This document shows, in pieces, positions 32,930 through 42,299 of a stretch of DNA of 64,000 nucleotides. Every line of letters starts with the position of its first letter. Within the stretch, counting starts at the first letter, position 1. A program made the position numbers and the translations under genes. The notes below the pieces were generated by a model. The model saw only the letters and a program-made list of their open reading frames with translations. It did not search any database and had not been told where the DNA came from. This DNA comes from Niastella koreensis GR20-10. Its GTDB lineage: Bacteria > Bacteroidota > Bacteroidia > Chitinophagales > Chitinophagaceae. The stretch spans positions 8,940,744 through 9,004,743 of the forward strand of contig NC_016609.1 of NCBI RefSeq assembly GCF_000246855.1, read 5' to 3'.

Positions 32930-34393
32930 GTGACACTGCAGGATATATTATATAAAGTAAGCATTCGCTCGGTACAGGGTAACACCGGTATACCCGTGCG
33001 TGACCTGCAGCTGGATTCACGGAAGGTAAGCGAAGGATCGATTTTCATTGCAGTGAAAGGTACTGCCAATGATGGTCATCAATACATTGACCAGGTGATT
33101 ATGCAGGGTGCAGCAGGTATTATCTGCGAAACCATGCCGGCTGAATTGAAAGAAGGAATAACCTATGTGCAGGTAGAGAACAGTGCAGCCGCAGCCGGTT
33201 ATATGGCGCATAACTTTTACGGGCAGCCATCCGAAAAGATCCAGCTCGTAGGCGTTACCGGCACCAACGGTAAAACCACCATTGCAACCTTATTATTCAA
33301 GCTCTTTACATCATTGGGATATAAGTGTGGTTTGTTAAGCACGGTTCAAAACCATATTGGTAATGAAGTGGTGCCAGCTACCCATACCACGCCGGATGCG
33401 ATTTCGCTGAATGCCTTGCTGCAACAAATGGTGAACAGCGGCTGCTCACATGTATTCATGGAAACCAGCTCGCACGCCATTCATCAGCATCGCATCACCG
33501 GGTTAAAGTATGCAGGCGGTTTGTTCAGCAATATCACCCACGATCACCTGGATTATCACAAAACATTTGATGAATACATCCGGGTAAAGAAATCGTTCTT
33601 CGACTCGCTGCCTTCTGACGCATTTGCGATTTCAAATGCCGATGATAAACGTGGTCAGGTGATGCTGCAAAACACCCATGCGCACAAATACCTGTACAGC
33701 CTGCGCACGATGGCCGAGTTCAAAGGAAAGATCCTGGAAAACAGGCTTACCGGTTTGGTTATGACCATCAATGACCAGGAAGTACACTTCCGCCTCATTG
33801 GTGAGTTCAATGCCTACAACCTGCTGGCCGTGTACGGCGCCGCTATCTGTTTGGGTGAAGATAAACAGGAAGTATTGCGGTGTTTGAGTGAGATCACCGG
33901 TGCAGAAGGCCGCTTTGATTATATTATTTCGCCCAACCAGCATATAATCGGGATTGTAGATTATGCGCACACCCCCGATGCATTGCTGAATGTGTTGCTG
34001 ACTATAAAAAAATTACGCGAAGGGCACGAGCAGATCATCACGGTGGTAGGTTGTGGCGGTGACCGCGACAAAACCAAACGCCCGGTGATGGCAGAAGTGA
34101 CCTGCGAGCACAGTGATAAAGTAGTGTTCACCAGCGATAACCCACGCAGCGAAGATCCGATGCAGATTTTAACTGACATGGAGACCGGGTTGAACACCGC
34201 CGCAAAAAGAAAATATGTATCAGTGGTTGATCGCAAGGAAGCCATTAAACTGGCAGTGAGCATGGCAAAACCGGGAGACATTGTATTGATAGCAGGCAAG
34301 GGCCACGAAAAATATCAGGAGATCAAAGGAGTTAAACATCCTTTCGACGATAAGCAGGTGATGCGGGAAATGTTTGAGCTGTATGAAAAATAG
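32930..34393 (+). CDS. murE: UDP-MurNAc-L-Ala-D-Glu:meso-diaminopimelate ligase (MurE)
   Basis: 487 residues, GTG start. Adds the third residue of the peptidoglycan stem in the cytosol. The N-terminal substrate domain (RDLQLDSRKVSEGSIFIAVKG) is followed by the P-loop GVTGTNGKTTIA, HTTPDAISL, METSSHAIHQHR and NITHDHLDYHKTFDEY, and the C-terminal domain with GRFD and DYAHTPDAL. The specificity loop reads TSDNPRSEDP: DNPR is the meso-DAP form, while lysine-adding enzymes carry DNPA or similar. So the organism probably has meso-DAP peptidoglycan. Confidence 0.97.
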   Translation: MTLQDILYKVSIRSVQGNTGIPVRDLQLDSRKVSEGSIFIAVKGTANDGHQYIDQVIMQGAAGIICETMPAELKEGITYVQVENSAAAAGYMAHNFYGQPSEKIQLVGVTGTNGKTTIATLLFKLFTSLGYKCGLLSTVQNHIGNEVVPATHTTPDAISLNALLQQMVNSGCSHVFMETSSHAIHQHRITGLKYAGGLFSNITHDHLDYHKTFDEYIRVKKSFFDSLPSDAFAISNADDKRGQVMLQNTHAHKYLYSLRTMAEFKGKILENRLTGLVMTINDQEVHFRLIGEFNAYNLLAVYGAAICLGEDKQEVLRCLSEITGAEGRFDYIISPNQHIIGIVDYAHTPDALLNVLLTIKKLREGHEQIITVVGCGGDRDKTKRPVMAEVTCEHSDKVVFTSDNPRSEDPMQILTDMETGLNTAAKRKYVSVVDRKEAIKLAVSMAKPGDIVLIAGKGHEKYQEIKGVKHPFDDKQVMREMFELYEK

Positions 34394-34426
34394 CGATGAC
34401 GAGAGCGTACACCTAAAAATACCAAT

Positions 34427-35713
34427 ATGCTGTACCATTTAATTGATTGGCTGAAGGCTTTGGGGGTTAAGATTCCGGGGAATGCACTGTTTCAGTTCAT
34501 TACATCCCGGGTATTACTGGCGGTTATTTTGTCGCTGGTGATATCAGCCGTGTTTGGAAAAAAGTTCATCAATTACCTGCGTAAAAAACAGGTAGGGGAA
34601 ACAGTGCGCGATCTGGGCCTGGCGGGCGAGCAACAGAAAAAAGGAACGCCAACAATGGGTGGTTTCATTATCATCACCGCCATTCTGGTTCCCACGCTGC
34701 TCCTGGCCGATCTGAATAAGGCATATATCCGGCTCATGCTGTTTGCCACCGTATGGCTGGGCCTGATAGGATTTATAGATGATTACCTGAAACTGCGCGC
34801 CAAAAAGCTGGCCCAGCAACAAGGTATTGCATATAAGAAAGGTGATAAAGACGGGTTGGCCGGTTGGTTTAAAATTGGCGGTCAGGTAGTGCTGGGTTTT
34901 GTGGTAGCCATGACGCTGTTGTTCAATAACAATACCAAAGCATGGCGCGAGTTTACCGGTGATAATTTACCCTCCGATACCAGTACGGTAAAGATCCACC
35001 GGGTGCCCATCGATAACCGGGAGCGGGTATTTGTGGAAGCAAATGAACCCATTACCACCATCCCGTTTGTAAAATCGCACGAGTTCAACTATTCAAAGCT
35101 GTTACCAGCCGGGTTACGCGCTTTTACGTGGATCCTGTATGCGATCATTGTAATTGTGATTGTAACTGCCGTATCAAACGGCGCCAATATAACCGATGGA
35201 ATTGATGGGTTGGCAACGGGAACGAGTGCCATCATTGGGGCGTGTTTGGGCATATTTGCGTATGCCAGTGGCAACATCAGGTTTGCAGAATACCTGAACA
35301 TCATGTATATCCCCAACCTGGGTGAGCTGAGTATTTTCATTGGTGCGTTAATTGGGGCTTGCGTAGGGTTTTTGTGGTACAATGCCTATCCCGCGCAGGT
35401 GTTTATGGGTGATACGGGAAGTTTGACCCTGGGCGGTATCATTGCAGCGCTGGCGATCATTGTGCGGAAAGAATTACTGATCCCGATCTTCTGTGGCGTA
35501 TTCCTGGTAGAGAATCTGAGTGTGATCTTACAGGTATCGTATTTCAAATACACAAAACGGAAATATGGTGAGGGCAAACGAATCTTCCTGATGAGCCCGC
35601 TGCACCACCACTACCAGAAACTGGGGTATCATGAGTCGAAGATCGTAACAAGGTTCTGGATTGTAACTATTCTGTGCATCGTGTTTGCGATAGTGACTTT
35701 AAAAGTAAGATAA
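34427..35713 (+). CDS. mraY: Phospho-N-acetylmuramoyl-pentapeptide transferase (MraY)
   Basis: Inner-membrane enzyme that makes lipid I from undecaprenyl phosphate. Marks: [26 protein letters not shown] (the DDY metal site), [33 protein letters not shown] and [11 protein letters not shown]. About ten hydrophobic spans. At 428 residues it is longer than the ~360 of E. coli; the extra is an external loop at about residues 175-225 ([10 protein letters not shown]... to ...[10 protein letters not shown]), as usual in Bacteroidota. The following 211 bases before murD hold no gene. Confidence 0.97.
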   Translation: MLYHLIDWLKALGVKIPGNALFQFITSRVLLAVILSLVISAVFGKKFINYLRKKQVGETVRDLGLAGEQQKKGTPTMGGFIIITAILVPTLLLADLNKAYIRLMLFATVWLGLIGFIDDYLKLRAKKLAQQQGIAYKKGDKDGLAGWFKIGGQVVLGFVVAMTLLFNNNTKAWREFTGDNLPSDTSTVKIHRVPIDNRERVFVEANEPITTIPFVKSHEFNYSKLLPAGLRAFTWILYAIIVIVIVTAVSNGANITDGIDGLATGTSAIIGACLGIFAYASGNIRFAEYLNIMYIPNLGELSIFIGALIGACVGFLWYNAYPAQVFMGDTGSLTLGGIIAALAIIVRKELLIPIFCGVFLVENLSVILQVSYFKYTKRKYGEGKRIFLMSPLHHHYQKLGYHESKIVTRFWIVTILCIVFAIVTLKVR

Positions 35714-35942
35714 TAAAAAGCGTGATCGGTTAGCCGGTACCTTAAAAAACATAGTAAGTGCATTACTGAAAAACCACCACTCTGAATTTCCACTTAAGGA
35801 AAACCAGTCATAGTAGTAGGTAGGAGTGTGGTAGAGCAGTAAAGATTCAAACTATCGAAGAACCCCCTTTAATCCGGTTTATCCCTGATTAATAATAAAG
35901 TTGTCCCGATAACCTCGGGATGTAATGGAGTTAGTAATTACA

Positions 35943-37283
35943 ATGAGTAAGCGTTTGGTAATACTTGGGGCCGGCGAAAGCGGCGTAGGCACTGCCATCC
36001 TTGGCAGGAAGCAGGGGTATGATGTATTTGTATCGGACGGTGGGCCAGTTAAAGAGAAGTACCAGGAAGAGCTGAATAAGTATGGAATAGCGTGGGAAGC
36101 AAATCAACATACCGAAGAAAAGATTTTGAATGCAGATGAAGTGATGAAGAGTCCGGGCATTCCTGAAAAGAACGAGTTGGTAAAGAAGATCAGGAAAAAA
36201 GGAATACCGGTTATCAGTGAAATTGAATTTGCATATCGCTACAAAGGCAACAGTAAGATCATTGGCATTACCGGTAGTAACGGAAAAACAACTACGACGT
36301 CGCTCATGTACCACATTTGCAAAACAGCAGGGTTGGACTGTGCGCTCGTAGGAAACATCGGGTATTCATTTGCGAAACAGGTAGCGGAAGATCCAAAGCC
36401 ATTGTATGTGGCCGAGATCAGCAGCTTTCAGTTAGATGATATCCAAACGTTCAGACCGGATGTAGCAATACTCACCAATATCTCAGAAGACCATTTGGAT
36501 CGCTATGATTACCGGTTCGAGAATTATATACACAGTAAGTTCAGGATTGCGGAGAACCAAACAGCGCAGGACTATTTCATTTACTGTGCCGATGACCAGG
36601 TGACCATGCAATACTTAGAGAAATATTCCATCAAATCTAACCCATTACCATTCAGTATGAGTAAAGAATTACCCCAGGGCGGCTTTATCAGGAACGGACA
36701 GATGACTGTAACAGTTGACGATGAGAAGATGCAAATGAATGTGAGCGATTTTACATTAAAGGGCAAACACAACCAGAATAATACAATGGCAGCAGCATTA
36801 GGTGGTGCAACGATGGGGATCCGCAAGGAGAAGATCCGCGTAGCCGTTCAAACATTTGAGTCGCTGGCACACAGAATGGAGCCGGTGTCTACAGTGCGTG
36901 GTGTTGAATTTATCAACGACAGCAAAGCCACCAATGTGAACAGCACCTGGTTTGCGCTGGAAAGCATGGAGCGCCCTACTATTTTGATTTTGGGTGGAGT
37001 AGATAAAGGAAATGATTATTCAGTTCTGTTAGAACTCGTTCGCGAAAAAGTAAAAGCGATCGTTTGTCTGGGAACTGATAATCGCAAAATACACGAAGCA
37101 TTTAAAAACGATGTACAGCTGATAGTGAATACCGGCAGTGCAGACGAAGCAGTAAAAGCGGCATTTCATTTTGCCAGTCCCGGCGATACCGTGTTGTTAA
37201 GTCCGGCCTGCGCCAGCTTCGACCTGTTCAAGAACTATGAAGATCGTGGCGATCAGTTCAAACAGGCCGTTCGCGAATTATGA
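35943..37283 (+). CDS. murD: UDP-MurNAc-L-Ala:D-glutamate ligase (MurD)
   Basis: Adds D-glutamate to the peptidoglycan precursor. Starts MSKRLVILGAGESGVGTAILG at ATG 35943; an ATG at 35925 would add six residues (MELVIT), which is less typical for the family. P-loop GITGSNGKTTTTS, the catalytic stretch ISSFQLDDI, NISEDHLDRYD, LKGKHNQNNTMAA, FINDSKATN and LSPACASFDLFKNYEDRGDQF. About 446 residues, the normal length. It follows mraY after a 211-229 bp gap and precedes ftsW by 68 bases. Confidence 0.96.
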   Translation: MSKRLVILGAGESGVGTAILGRKQGYDVFVSDGGPVKEKYQEELNKYGIAWEANQHTEEKILNADEVMKSPGIPEKNELVKKIRKKGIPVISEIEFAYRYKGNSKIIGITGSNGKTTTTSLMYHICKTAGLDCALVGNIGYSFAKQVAEDPKPLYVAEISSFQLDDIQTFRPDVAILTNISEDHLDRYDYRFENYIHSKFRIAENQTAQDYFIYCADDQVTMQYLEKYSIKSNPLPFSMSKELPQGGFIRNGQMTVTVDDEKMQMNVSDFTLKGKHNQNNTMAAALGGATMGIRKEKIRVAVQTFESLAHRMEPVSTVRGVEFINDSKATNVNSTWFALESMERPTILILGGVDKGNDYSVLLELVREKVKAIVCLGTDNRKIHEAFKNDVQLIVNTGSADEAVKAAFHFASPGDTVLLSPACASFDLFKNYEDRGDQFKQAVREL

Positions 37284-37351
37284 ATTGCAAGTAACGAAGG
37301 AGAGGGGTGAGAAGTAAGTACACTGGAAAAGACATTTCTGTTATATAGATA

Positions 37352-38839
37352 ATGACGGGAGCAAATGACATATCGTTGAAAGGAGCCAATCTGCCTAACG
37401 GCAGCCGGGCTACCGGCGGCTTGCTGAGTAAAACCAAGGGTGATAAAGTTATCTGGGCAATAGTAGTTGTGCTGGCCCTGGTATCTATGCTGGCCGTATA
37501 CAGTTCTACCGGCTTACTGGCATATAAGTATAACCGCGGCACGGAAGTATACCTGTTTAAACAGGTAATGTTTACCGCCGTTGGCCTGGGCATCATATAT
37601 TTTTCGCACCGGGTAAATTATACGTTGTGGAGCAGGGTAGCGCGCATCTTATTCATGGTGTCTATACCATTATTAATATACACCTTATTTTTTGGATTGA
37701 AATTGAATGAAGGTAGCCGCTGGATCCGGTTACCTATCATCAATTTAACGTTTCAAACTTCCGATCTGGCCAAGCTGTCGCTGTTCATGTTCCTGAGCCG
37801 GCTGCTGAGCAAGAAACAGGATGTGATCAAGGATTTCAAAAAGGGATACATTCCGGTGATAATACCGGTAGGCATTGTTTGTGTGCTGATTGCCCCCGCT
37901 AACCTGTCCACTGCATTGCTCACGGGTGCTACCAGCATGTTGCTGTTATTTATAGGTCGCGTAAGCACCAAACACCTGTTGATGACCGTAGGTGTAGCTT
38001 TAATACCGGTAGCCTTACTGGTATTACTGGCCGTTGGGTTCTATGATAAAAAAGAAGAGAAATGTGCAGAGCTGCCTTTCTTCTTACATATTGCCCGCGT
38101 GCCCACCTGGATAAGCCGGGTGCAGAATTTTATATATGACAGCAAGCAGGTTGACAAAGATGAAAATTACCAGATAAACCAGTCGAAGATCGCTATTGCA
38201 AAAGGCGGACTGCTGGGACTGGGACCCGGTAACAGCCAGACGCGGAACTTTTTACCGCATCCGTATTCGGATTTCATTTTTGCCATTATCATTGAAGAGT
38301 ATGGACTGGCGGGAGGCGGTTTTCTGATCTTTATCTACCTGTTATTCCTGTTAAGGAGTATCAAAATATTTAAAAAATGCCCTTATGCTTTTGGGGCATT
38401 TCTGGCGTTGGGGTTAAGCTTCACGCTGGTAATACAGGCACTGATAAATATGGCGGTTACGGTGAACCTGTTCCCCGTAACCGGGGTAACCTTACCACTG
38501 GTAAGTATGGGCGGAAGCTCCTTCCTGTTCACCTGTTTGGCCATCGGGATTATTTTAAGTGTGGCCCGCAATGTGGAGGCACTGGAAGCCCCCTCTAACT
38601 CTCCGCTGGCTAGCGGAGGAGGAAAAAAGACACCCTCCGCCAAAAAGCAAAAGGTTGATGTTGCAGAAGAGGCAGAAGTGGAAGAAGAAGTGCCAGAAGC
38701 AATCAAGAAGCCAAAAGGAACAAAGAAGAAGGAGAAAGTAGAAACTACTGAAGAGAAGGCAGCGAAGTTGGCAGCATTGAAACCACTAACGGATGTTGCC
38801 ATGAGTGATTGGACGAAAGAAAGTGAGCCTAAAAAATAA
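37352..38839 (+). CDS. ftsW: Septal glycan polymerase FtsW
   Basis: SEDS-family membrane glycosyltransferase that polymerises lipid II at the septum with FtsI. 495 residues. Ten or so membrane spans between about 30 and 405. Family marks: VYSSTGLLAYKYNRG, LNEGSRWIRLP, FQTSDLAKLSLFMFLSR, GGLLGLGPGNSQTRNFLPHPYSDFIFAII and FPVTGVTLPLVSMGGSS. After residue 410 comes a ~85-residue soluble tail rich in Lys and Glu (KKPKGTKKKEKVETTEEKAA). The start of the tail (SNSPLASGGGKK) is coded by a palindromic repeat at 38601-38618 (see finding). Confidence 0.95.
   Translation: MTGANDISLKGANLPNGSRATGGLLSKTKGDKVIWAIVVVLALVSMLAVYSSTGLLAYKYNRGTEVYLFKQVMFTAVGLGIIYFSHRVNYTLWSRVARILFMVSIPLLIYTLFFGLKLNEGSRWIRLPIINLTFQTSDLAKLSLFMFLSRLLSKKQDVIKDFKKGYIPVIIPVGIVCVLIAPANLSTALLTGATSMLLLFIGRVSTKHLLMTVGVALIPVALLVLLAVGFYDKKEEKCAELPFFLHIARVPTWISRVQNFIYDSKQVDKDENYQINQSKIAIAKGGLLGLGPGNSQTRNFLPHPYSDFIFAIIIEEYGLAGGGFLIFIYLLFLLRSIKIFKKCPYAFGAFLALGLSFTLVIQALINMAVTVNLFPVTGVTLPLVSMGGSSFLFTCLAIGIILSVARNVEALEAPSNSPLASGGGKKTPSAKKQKVDVAEEAEVEEEVPEAIKKPKGTKKKEKVETTEEKAAKLAALKPLTDVAMSDWTKESEPKK
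38601..38618. repeat. Palindromic element inside ftsW
   Basis: Perfect 7-bp arms CTCCGCT / AGCGGAG around GGCT, in frame within the variable tail of FtsW (SPLASGGG). Similar GC-rich hairpins are scattered between genes here (23400, 56728, 62028). Confidence 0.7.
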
Positions 38840-38847
38840 AATGTGCA

Positions 38848-39996
38848 ATGAGCGAAGTACAAAAACAATCAGTTGGTTCACATTTCCCCCCCACCGGGGG
38901 GGCCAGGGGGGGCCGGATCATCATAGCAGGCGGAGGAACGGGCGGGCATATTTTTCCCGCAGTGGCAATTGCACATGCATTGCGTAAGCTGCAACCAGGC
39001 ATTGATATCCTGTTTGTGGGCGCTAAAGGAAAAATGGAAATGGAAAAAGTGCCGCAGGCGGGGTATGAAATAAAAGGACTGGATATAGCCGGTTTTAACA
39101 GAAGTTCTTTGATTAAAAATATCGGACTGCCATTTAAACTGATAAAAAGTTTCTGGCAGGTACGAAGCATCATCAAAACGTTTCAACCCGATGCCGTGAT
39201 TGGTGTGGGTGGTTATTCAAGTTTTCCGGTATTGCGCTATGCGCAGGCCCAGGGAATTGCCACCTTCATTCATGAAGCCAACTCCTTCGCCGGTAAATCG
39301 AATATTATGCTGGGCAAAAAGGCCAGTAAAATATTTGTGGCTACCGACGGGATGGAAAAATTCTTTCCGGCTGAAAAGATCATGATAACGGGTAACCCGG
39401 TACGGCAGAACATTGTCAACAACATCATCAGCCGGAGTGAGGGCATTCAGTTCTTTGGGTTGGAACCGGCGAAGAAAACAGTTTTTGTTACAGGTGGTAG
39501 TCTGGGCGCCAAAGGCATTAACGAAGCGATAGATGCCGGCATTGCAGCCTTTGCACAAAACAATGTGCAGCTGATCTGGCAAACGGGGAAGCCCTATGCG
39601 GATAGAGCCAGCGCGATAGCTGTAGAAAACAAAAACATCTGGGCCAATAGTTTTATCACGCAAATGGAATATGCCTATGCTGCTGCAGATATAGTGATAT
39701 CCAGATCGGGCGCCATGTCGGTAGCGGAATTATGTGTAGCCAAAAAGCCGGTGATCTTTGTACCCTTTCCGTTTGCCGCAGAAGACCATCAAACCGCCAA
39801 TGCGCAAAACCTAGTAAACAAACAGGCCGGTTTAATGATAAAGGACAGTGAGGCGAAAGAGAAGTTGGTTGCTAAAGCAATTGCTCTTGCTGGTGATGAG
39901 CAGCAACAGAATATGCTGAAAGGGAATATTGCCAAGTTGGCTATTACGAATGCCGATGAGGTGGTGGCTAAGGAGATATTGAGGTTGATTAGTTAA
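38848..39996 (+). CDS. murG: UDP-GlcNAc transferase MurG
   Basis: Adds GlcNAc to lipid I to form lipid II, on the inner face of the membrane. 382 residues. The conserved start RIIIAGGGTGGHIFPA is at about residue 23, so there is a ~22-residue extension. Most of it (FPPTGGARGG) comes from a C7-ACC-G7 hairpin at 38886-38902 inserted in frame. Further marks: GVGGYSSFPVL, HEANSFAGKSN, TGNPVRQNI, VTGGSLGAKGINEA, ISRSGAMSVAEL and PFPFAAEDHQTANA. ATG eight bases after the ftsW stop. Confidence 0.96.
   Translation: MSEVQKQSVGSHFPPTGGARGGRIIIAGGGTGGHIFPAVAIAHALRKLQPGIDILFVGAKGKMEMEKVPQAGYEIKGLDIAGFNRSSLIKNIGLPFKLIKSFWQVRSIIKTFQPDAVIGVGGYSSFPVLRYAQAQGIATFIHEANSFAGKSNIMLGKKASKIFVATDGMEKFFPAEKIMITGNPVRQNIVNNIISRSEGIQFFGLEPAKKTVFVTGGSLGAKGINEAIDAGIAAFAQNNVQLIWQTGKPYADRASAIAVENKNIWANSFITQMEYAYAAADIVISRSGAMSVAELCVAKKPVIFVPFPFAAEDHQTANAQNLVNKQAGLMIKDSEAKEKLVAKAIALAGDEQQQNMLKGNIAKLAITNADEVVAKEILRLIS
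38886..38912. repeat. GC-rich hairpin element inside the murG N-terminus
   Basis: Seven C, ACC, seven G, CCA, seven G: the first two blocks form a perfect hairpin and the third repeats the arm. It encodes PPTGGARGG in frame and lies just before the conserved MurG domain. Confidence 0.8.
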
Positions 39997-40043
39997 CAAG
40001 TTGACAAGTTAACAGGTTCACGATTAAAGATTCACGAAACACA

Positions 40044-41432
40044 ATGGTTGATATAAAGGACATAAATAAAGTATACTTCTTAGGAATCGGAGGCATAGGG
40101 ATGAGTGCTTTAGCCAGGTATTTCAAATTTCATGGCAAAGAAGTAAGTGGGTACGATAAAACGGAAACGCCACTTACCAAACAATTGGTGAACGAAGGTA
40201 TTCCCGTGCATTATGACGATAACCTGGAGCTGGCGCCAAAAGATGCACAATTAATAGTGTATACACCGGCGATACCAAAGGGACATACCGAATTTATGTA
40301 CTACCAGCAAAACAACTATCCGCTGTTAAAGCGAAGTGAAGTGCTGGGCGCCATAACAAGAAGTTCTTTTAATATCTGCGTGGCAGGCACGCATGGCAAA
40401 ACGACCATCACTACCATGGTGGCGCACATTCTGCGGCACAGCGAGTATGGCTGCAACGCATTTTTAGGCGGCATTGCCGTGAATTACAACAGCAACTACT
40501 GGAGTAATGAACGCGATACCTGTGTGGTGGAAGCCGATGAGTATGACCGCAGCTTTTTACGGTTAACACCGGATGTTGCTGTGATCAGCGCTATGGATCC
40601 CGATCACCTGGACATTTACGGCACTACGGCCGCCATGGAAGACGCGTTCATTGAATTTGCCGGTAAAATAAAACCTGGTGGGGTATTGATAAGCAAATTT
40701 GGTTTGCCAAGAGGAAAGGACCTGAAAGCTCCCAACCAGCTTACCTACCATTTGAACAATACGCAGGCTGACATCTATGCCAGTAATATTCAAATGCAAC
40801 ATGGTACTTATGTATTTGATGTGCAGGTAAAAGACTGGAAGCTTACCAACGTGGTGTTGAATATGGGCGGCTTACACAATATAGAGAATGTGATAGCGGC
40901 CGTAGCCATCGCCCACCGCCTTGGTATATCAGACGAAAAGATAAAGGCGGCAGTGGAAGCATTCCGGGGAGTAAGAAGAAGATTTGAATATGTGATAAAA
41001 GATAAGCAAATAACATTTGTAGACGATTATGCCCATCATCCTGAGGAATTGCGGGCATTGATAACCGGGGCCAAAGGCTTGTTTGGGAATATGAAGTGTA
41101 CGGTGCTGTTTCAGCCACACCTGTTCACCCGCACAAGAGACCTGGCCACTGAGTTTGCCGAAGTGCTGGATATGGCGGATGAAGTAGTGCTGTTGCCTAT
41201 TTACCCGGCAAGGGAATTACCGATCCCGGGTGTAACCAGCAATACGATCCTGGATAAAATGAAAAATGATCATAAACAGGTGTTGAACAAAGAGCAGTTG
41301 TTGCAGTGGGTGAAAGAGCAGCCGGGTGGTTCATCAACCAATACCGGGAACGGTTGGTTATTGATAACTGCCGGGGCCGGCGACATAGATACCCTGGTTC
41401 AACCCATTAAGCAGATCATTGAAAAGAAATAA
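40044..41432 (+). CDS. murC: UDP-MurNAc:L-alanine ligase (MurC)
   Basis: Adds the first amino acid of the stem peptide. 462 residues. Starts with the Rossmann loop YFLGIGGIGMSALARYF; P-loop AGTHGKTTITTM; VVEADEYDRSFLRL; SAMDPDHLDIYGT; RRFEYV; FVDDYAHHPEELRALI; LFQPHLFTRT. ATG at 40044, 47 bases after murG; the gap is GTTAACAAGTTGACAAG-type repeat. Its TAA is immediately followed by the ftsQ frame. Confidence 0.97.
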   Translation: MVDIKDINKVYFLGIGGIGMSALARYFKFHGKEVSGYDKTETPLTKQLVNEGIPVHYDDNLELAPKDAQLIVYTPAIPKGHTEFMYYQQNNYPLLKRSEVLGAITRSSFNICVAGTHGKTTITTMVAHILRHSEYGCNAFLGGIAVNYNSNYWSNERDTCVVEADEYDRSFLRLTPDVAVISAMDPDHLDIYGTTAAMEDAFIEFAGKIKPGGVLISKFGLPRGKDLKAPNQLTYHLNNTQADIYASNIQMQHGTYVFDVQVKDWKLTNVVLNMGGLHNIENVIAAVAIAHRLGISDEKIKAAVEAFRGVRRRFEYVIKDKQITFVDDYAHHPEELRALITGAKGLFGNMKCTVLFQPHLFTRTRDLATEFAEVLDMADEVVLLPIYPARELPIPGVTSNTILDKMKNDHKQVLNKEQLLQWVKEQPGGSSTNTGNGWLLITAGAGDIDTLVQPIKQIIEKK

Positions 41433-42215
41433 TTGACAAAAGTGAAAAAGAAGCGCGCTATCAGAAAACCCCTACTGGCAATCTTCTGGCTGTTAATAGC
41501 AGCTGGTACTTTGGTATTGCTGGGAGCGGCTATGAAAGCGCAGAGCAATAAAACGTGCAGGGGGCAGGAGATCCGCATCGAGGGTAAAGCCAATGAATGG
41601 TTCCTCGATAAAAAAGACATCACCACCTTATTATCCAACCAGGGCAGCATCAAAGGCCGGGCGATAAAAAGTTTTGACCTGCGCCGCATGGAGAACCAGT
41701 TGAAGAGTAATGTGTGGGTGAAAGATGCAGAATTGTTCTTTGATAACAGCCGGGTATTGCAGGTGCGTGTAGAAGAGCGCGTACCCGTGGCCAGGGTATT
41801 TACAATTGCGGGCAATAGCTTTTATATTGATAGCAGCGGCGAAAAGCTGCCGCTGTCTGACAAGTTCTCGGCCCGGGTGCCCGTGGTGACCGGCTTTCCC
41901 TCAGAAAAAGATAAACTAACCGGAGCAGATAGTGTGATGATGCGGGAGATCATTAATGTAAGCAATTACCTGCTGCATGATGAATTCTGGATGGCACAGG
42001 TTTCGCAGATAGACATCCAACCCGATCGCACATTCGACATGATTCCCGTGGTAGGCAACCATATCATTGAATTTGGAGATGGTACCGATTGCGATAAAAA
42101 GTTTAAAAGGTTGCTGTTGTTTTACCAGCAGGTGTTGAGCAAAACAGGCATGGATGTGTACCAAAAGGTGAATGTACAATACGCACGACAGGTAATTGGA
42201 GTGAAGGGAACGTAA
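41433..42215 (+). CDS. ftsQ: Cell division protein FtsQ
   Basis: 260 residues. A basic start, one membrane span at about 14-34 (LLAIFWLLIAAGTLVLLGAAM), then a POTRA-like region (GQEIRIEGKANEWFLDKKDITTLL) and the beta domain with LQVRVEERVPVARVF and DIQPDRTFDMIPVVGNHIIEFG. FtsQ connects cytoplasmic and periplasmic divisome proteins. The frame opens with TTG at 41433 straight after the murC stop; a GTG at 41442 (MKKKRAIRK) is the likelier start. ftsA follows after 84 bases. Confidence 0.9.
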   Translation: MTKVKKKRAIRKPLLAIFWLLIAAGTLVLLGAAMKAQSNKTCRGQEIRIEGKANEWFLDKKDITTLLSNQGSIKGRAIKSFDLRRMENQLKSNVWVKDAELFFDNSRVLQVRVEERVPVARVFTIAGNSFYIDSSGEKLPLSDKFSARVPVVTGFPSEKDKLTGADSVMMREIINVSNYLLHDEFWMAQVSQIDIQPDRTFDMIPVVGNHIIEFGDGTDCDKKFKRLLLFYQQVLSKTGMDVYQKVNVQYARQVIGVKGT

Positions 42216-42299
42216 GAAGAAAGAGGTTACTCATATATTACGAAGATTGAAGAATTATATATAAGCACTCCCTATACAACAACTAAAAACAGGATAGAT

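Noticed and set aside
35820-35880. tRNA-like look of GGTAGAGCAG followed by GATTCAAACTATC between mraY and murD
   Set aside because: No acceptor stem, anticodon arm or proper T loop can be built.
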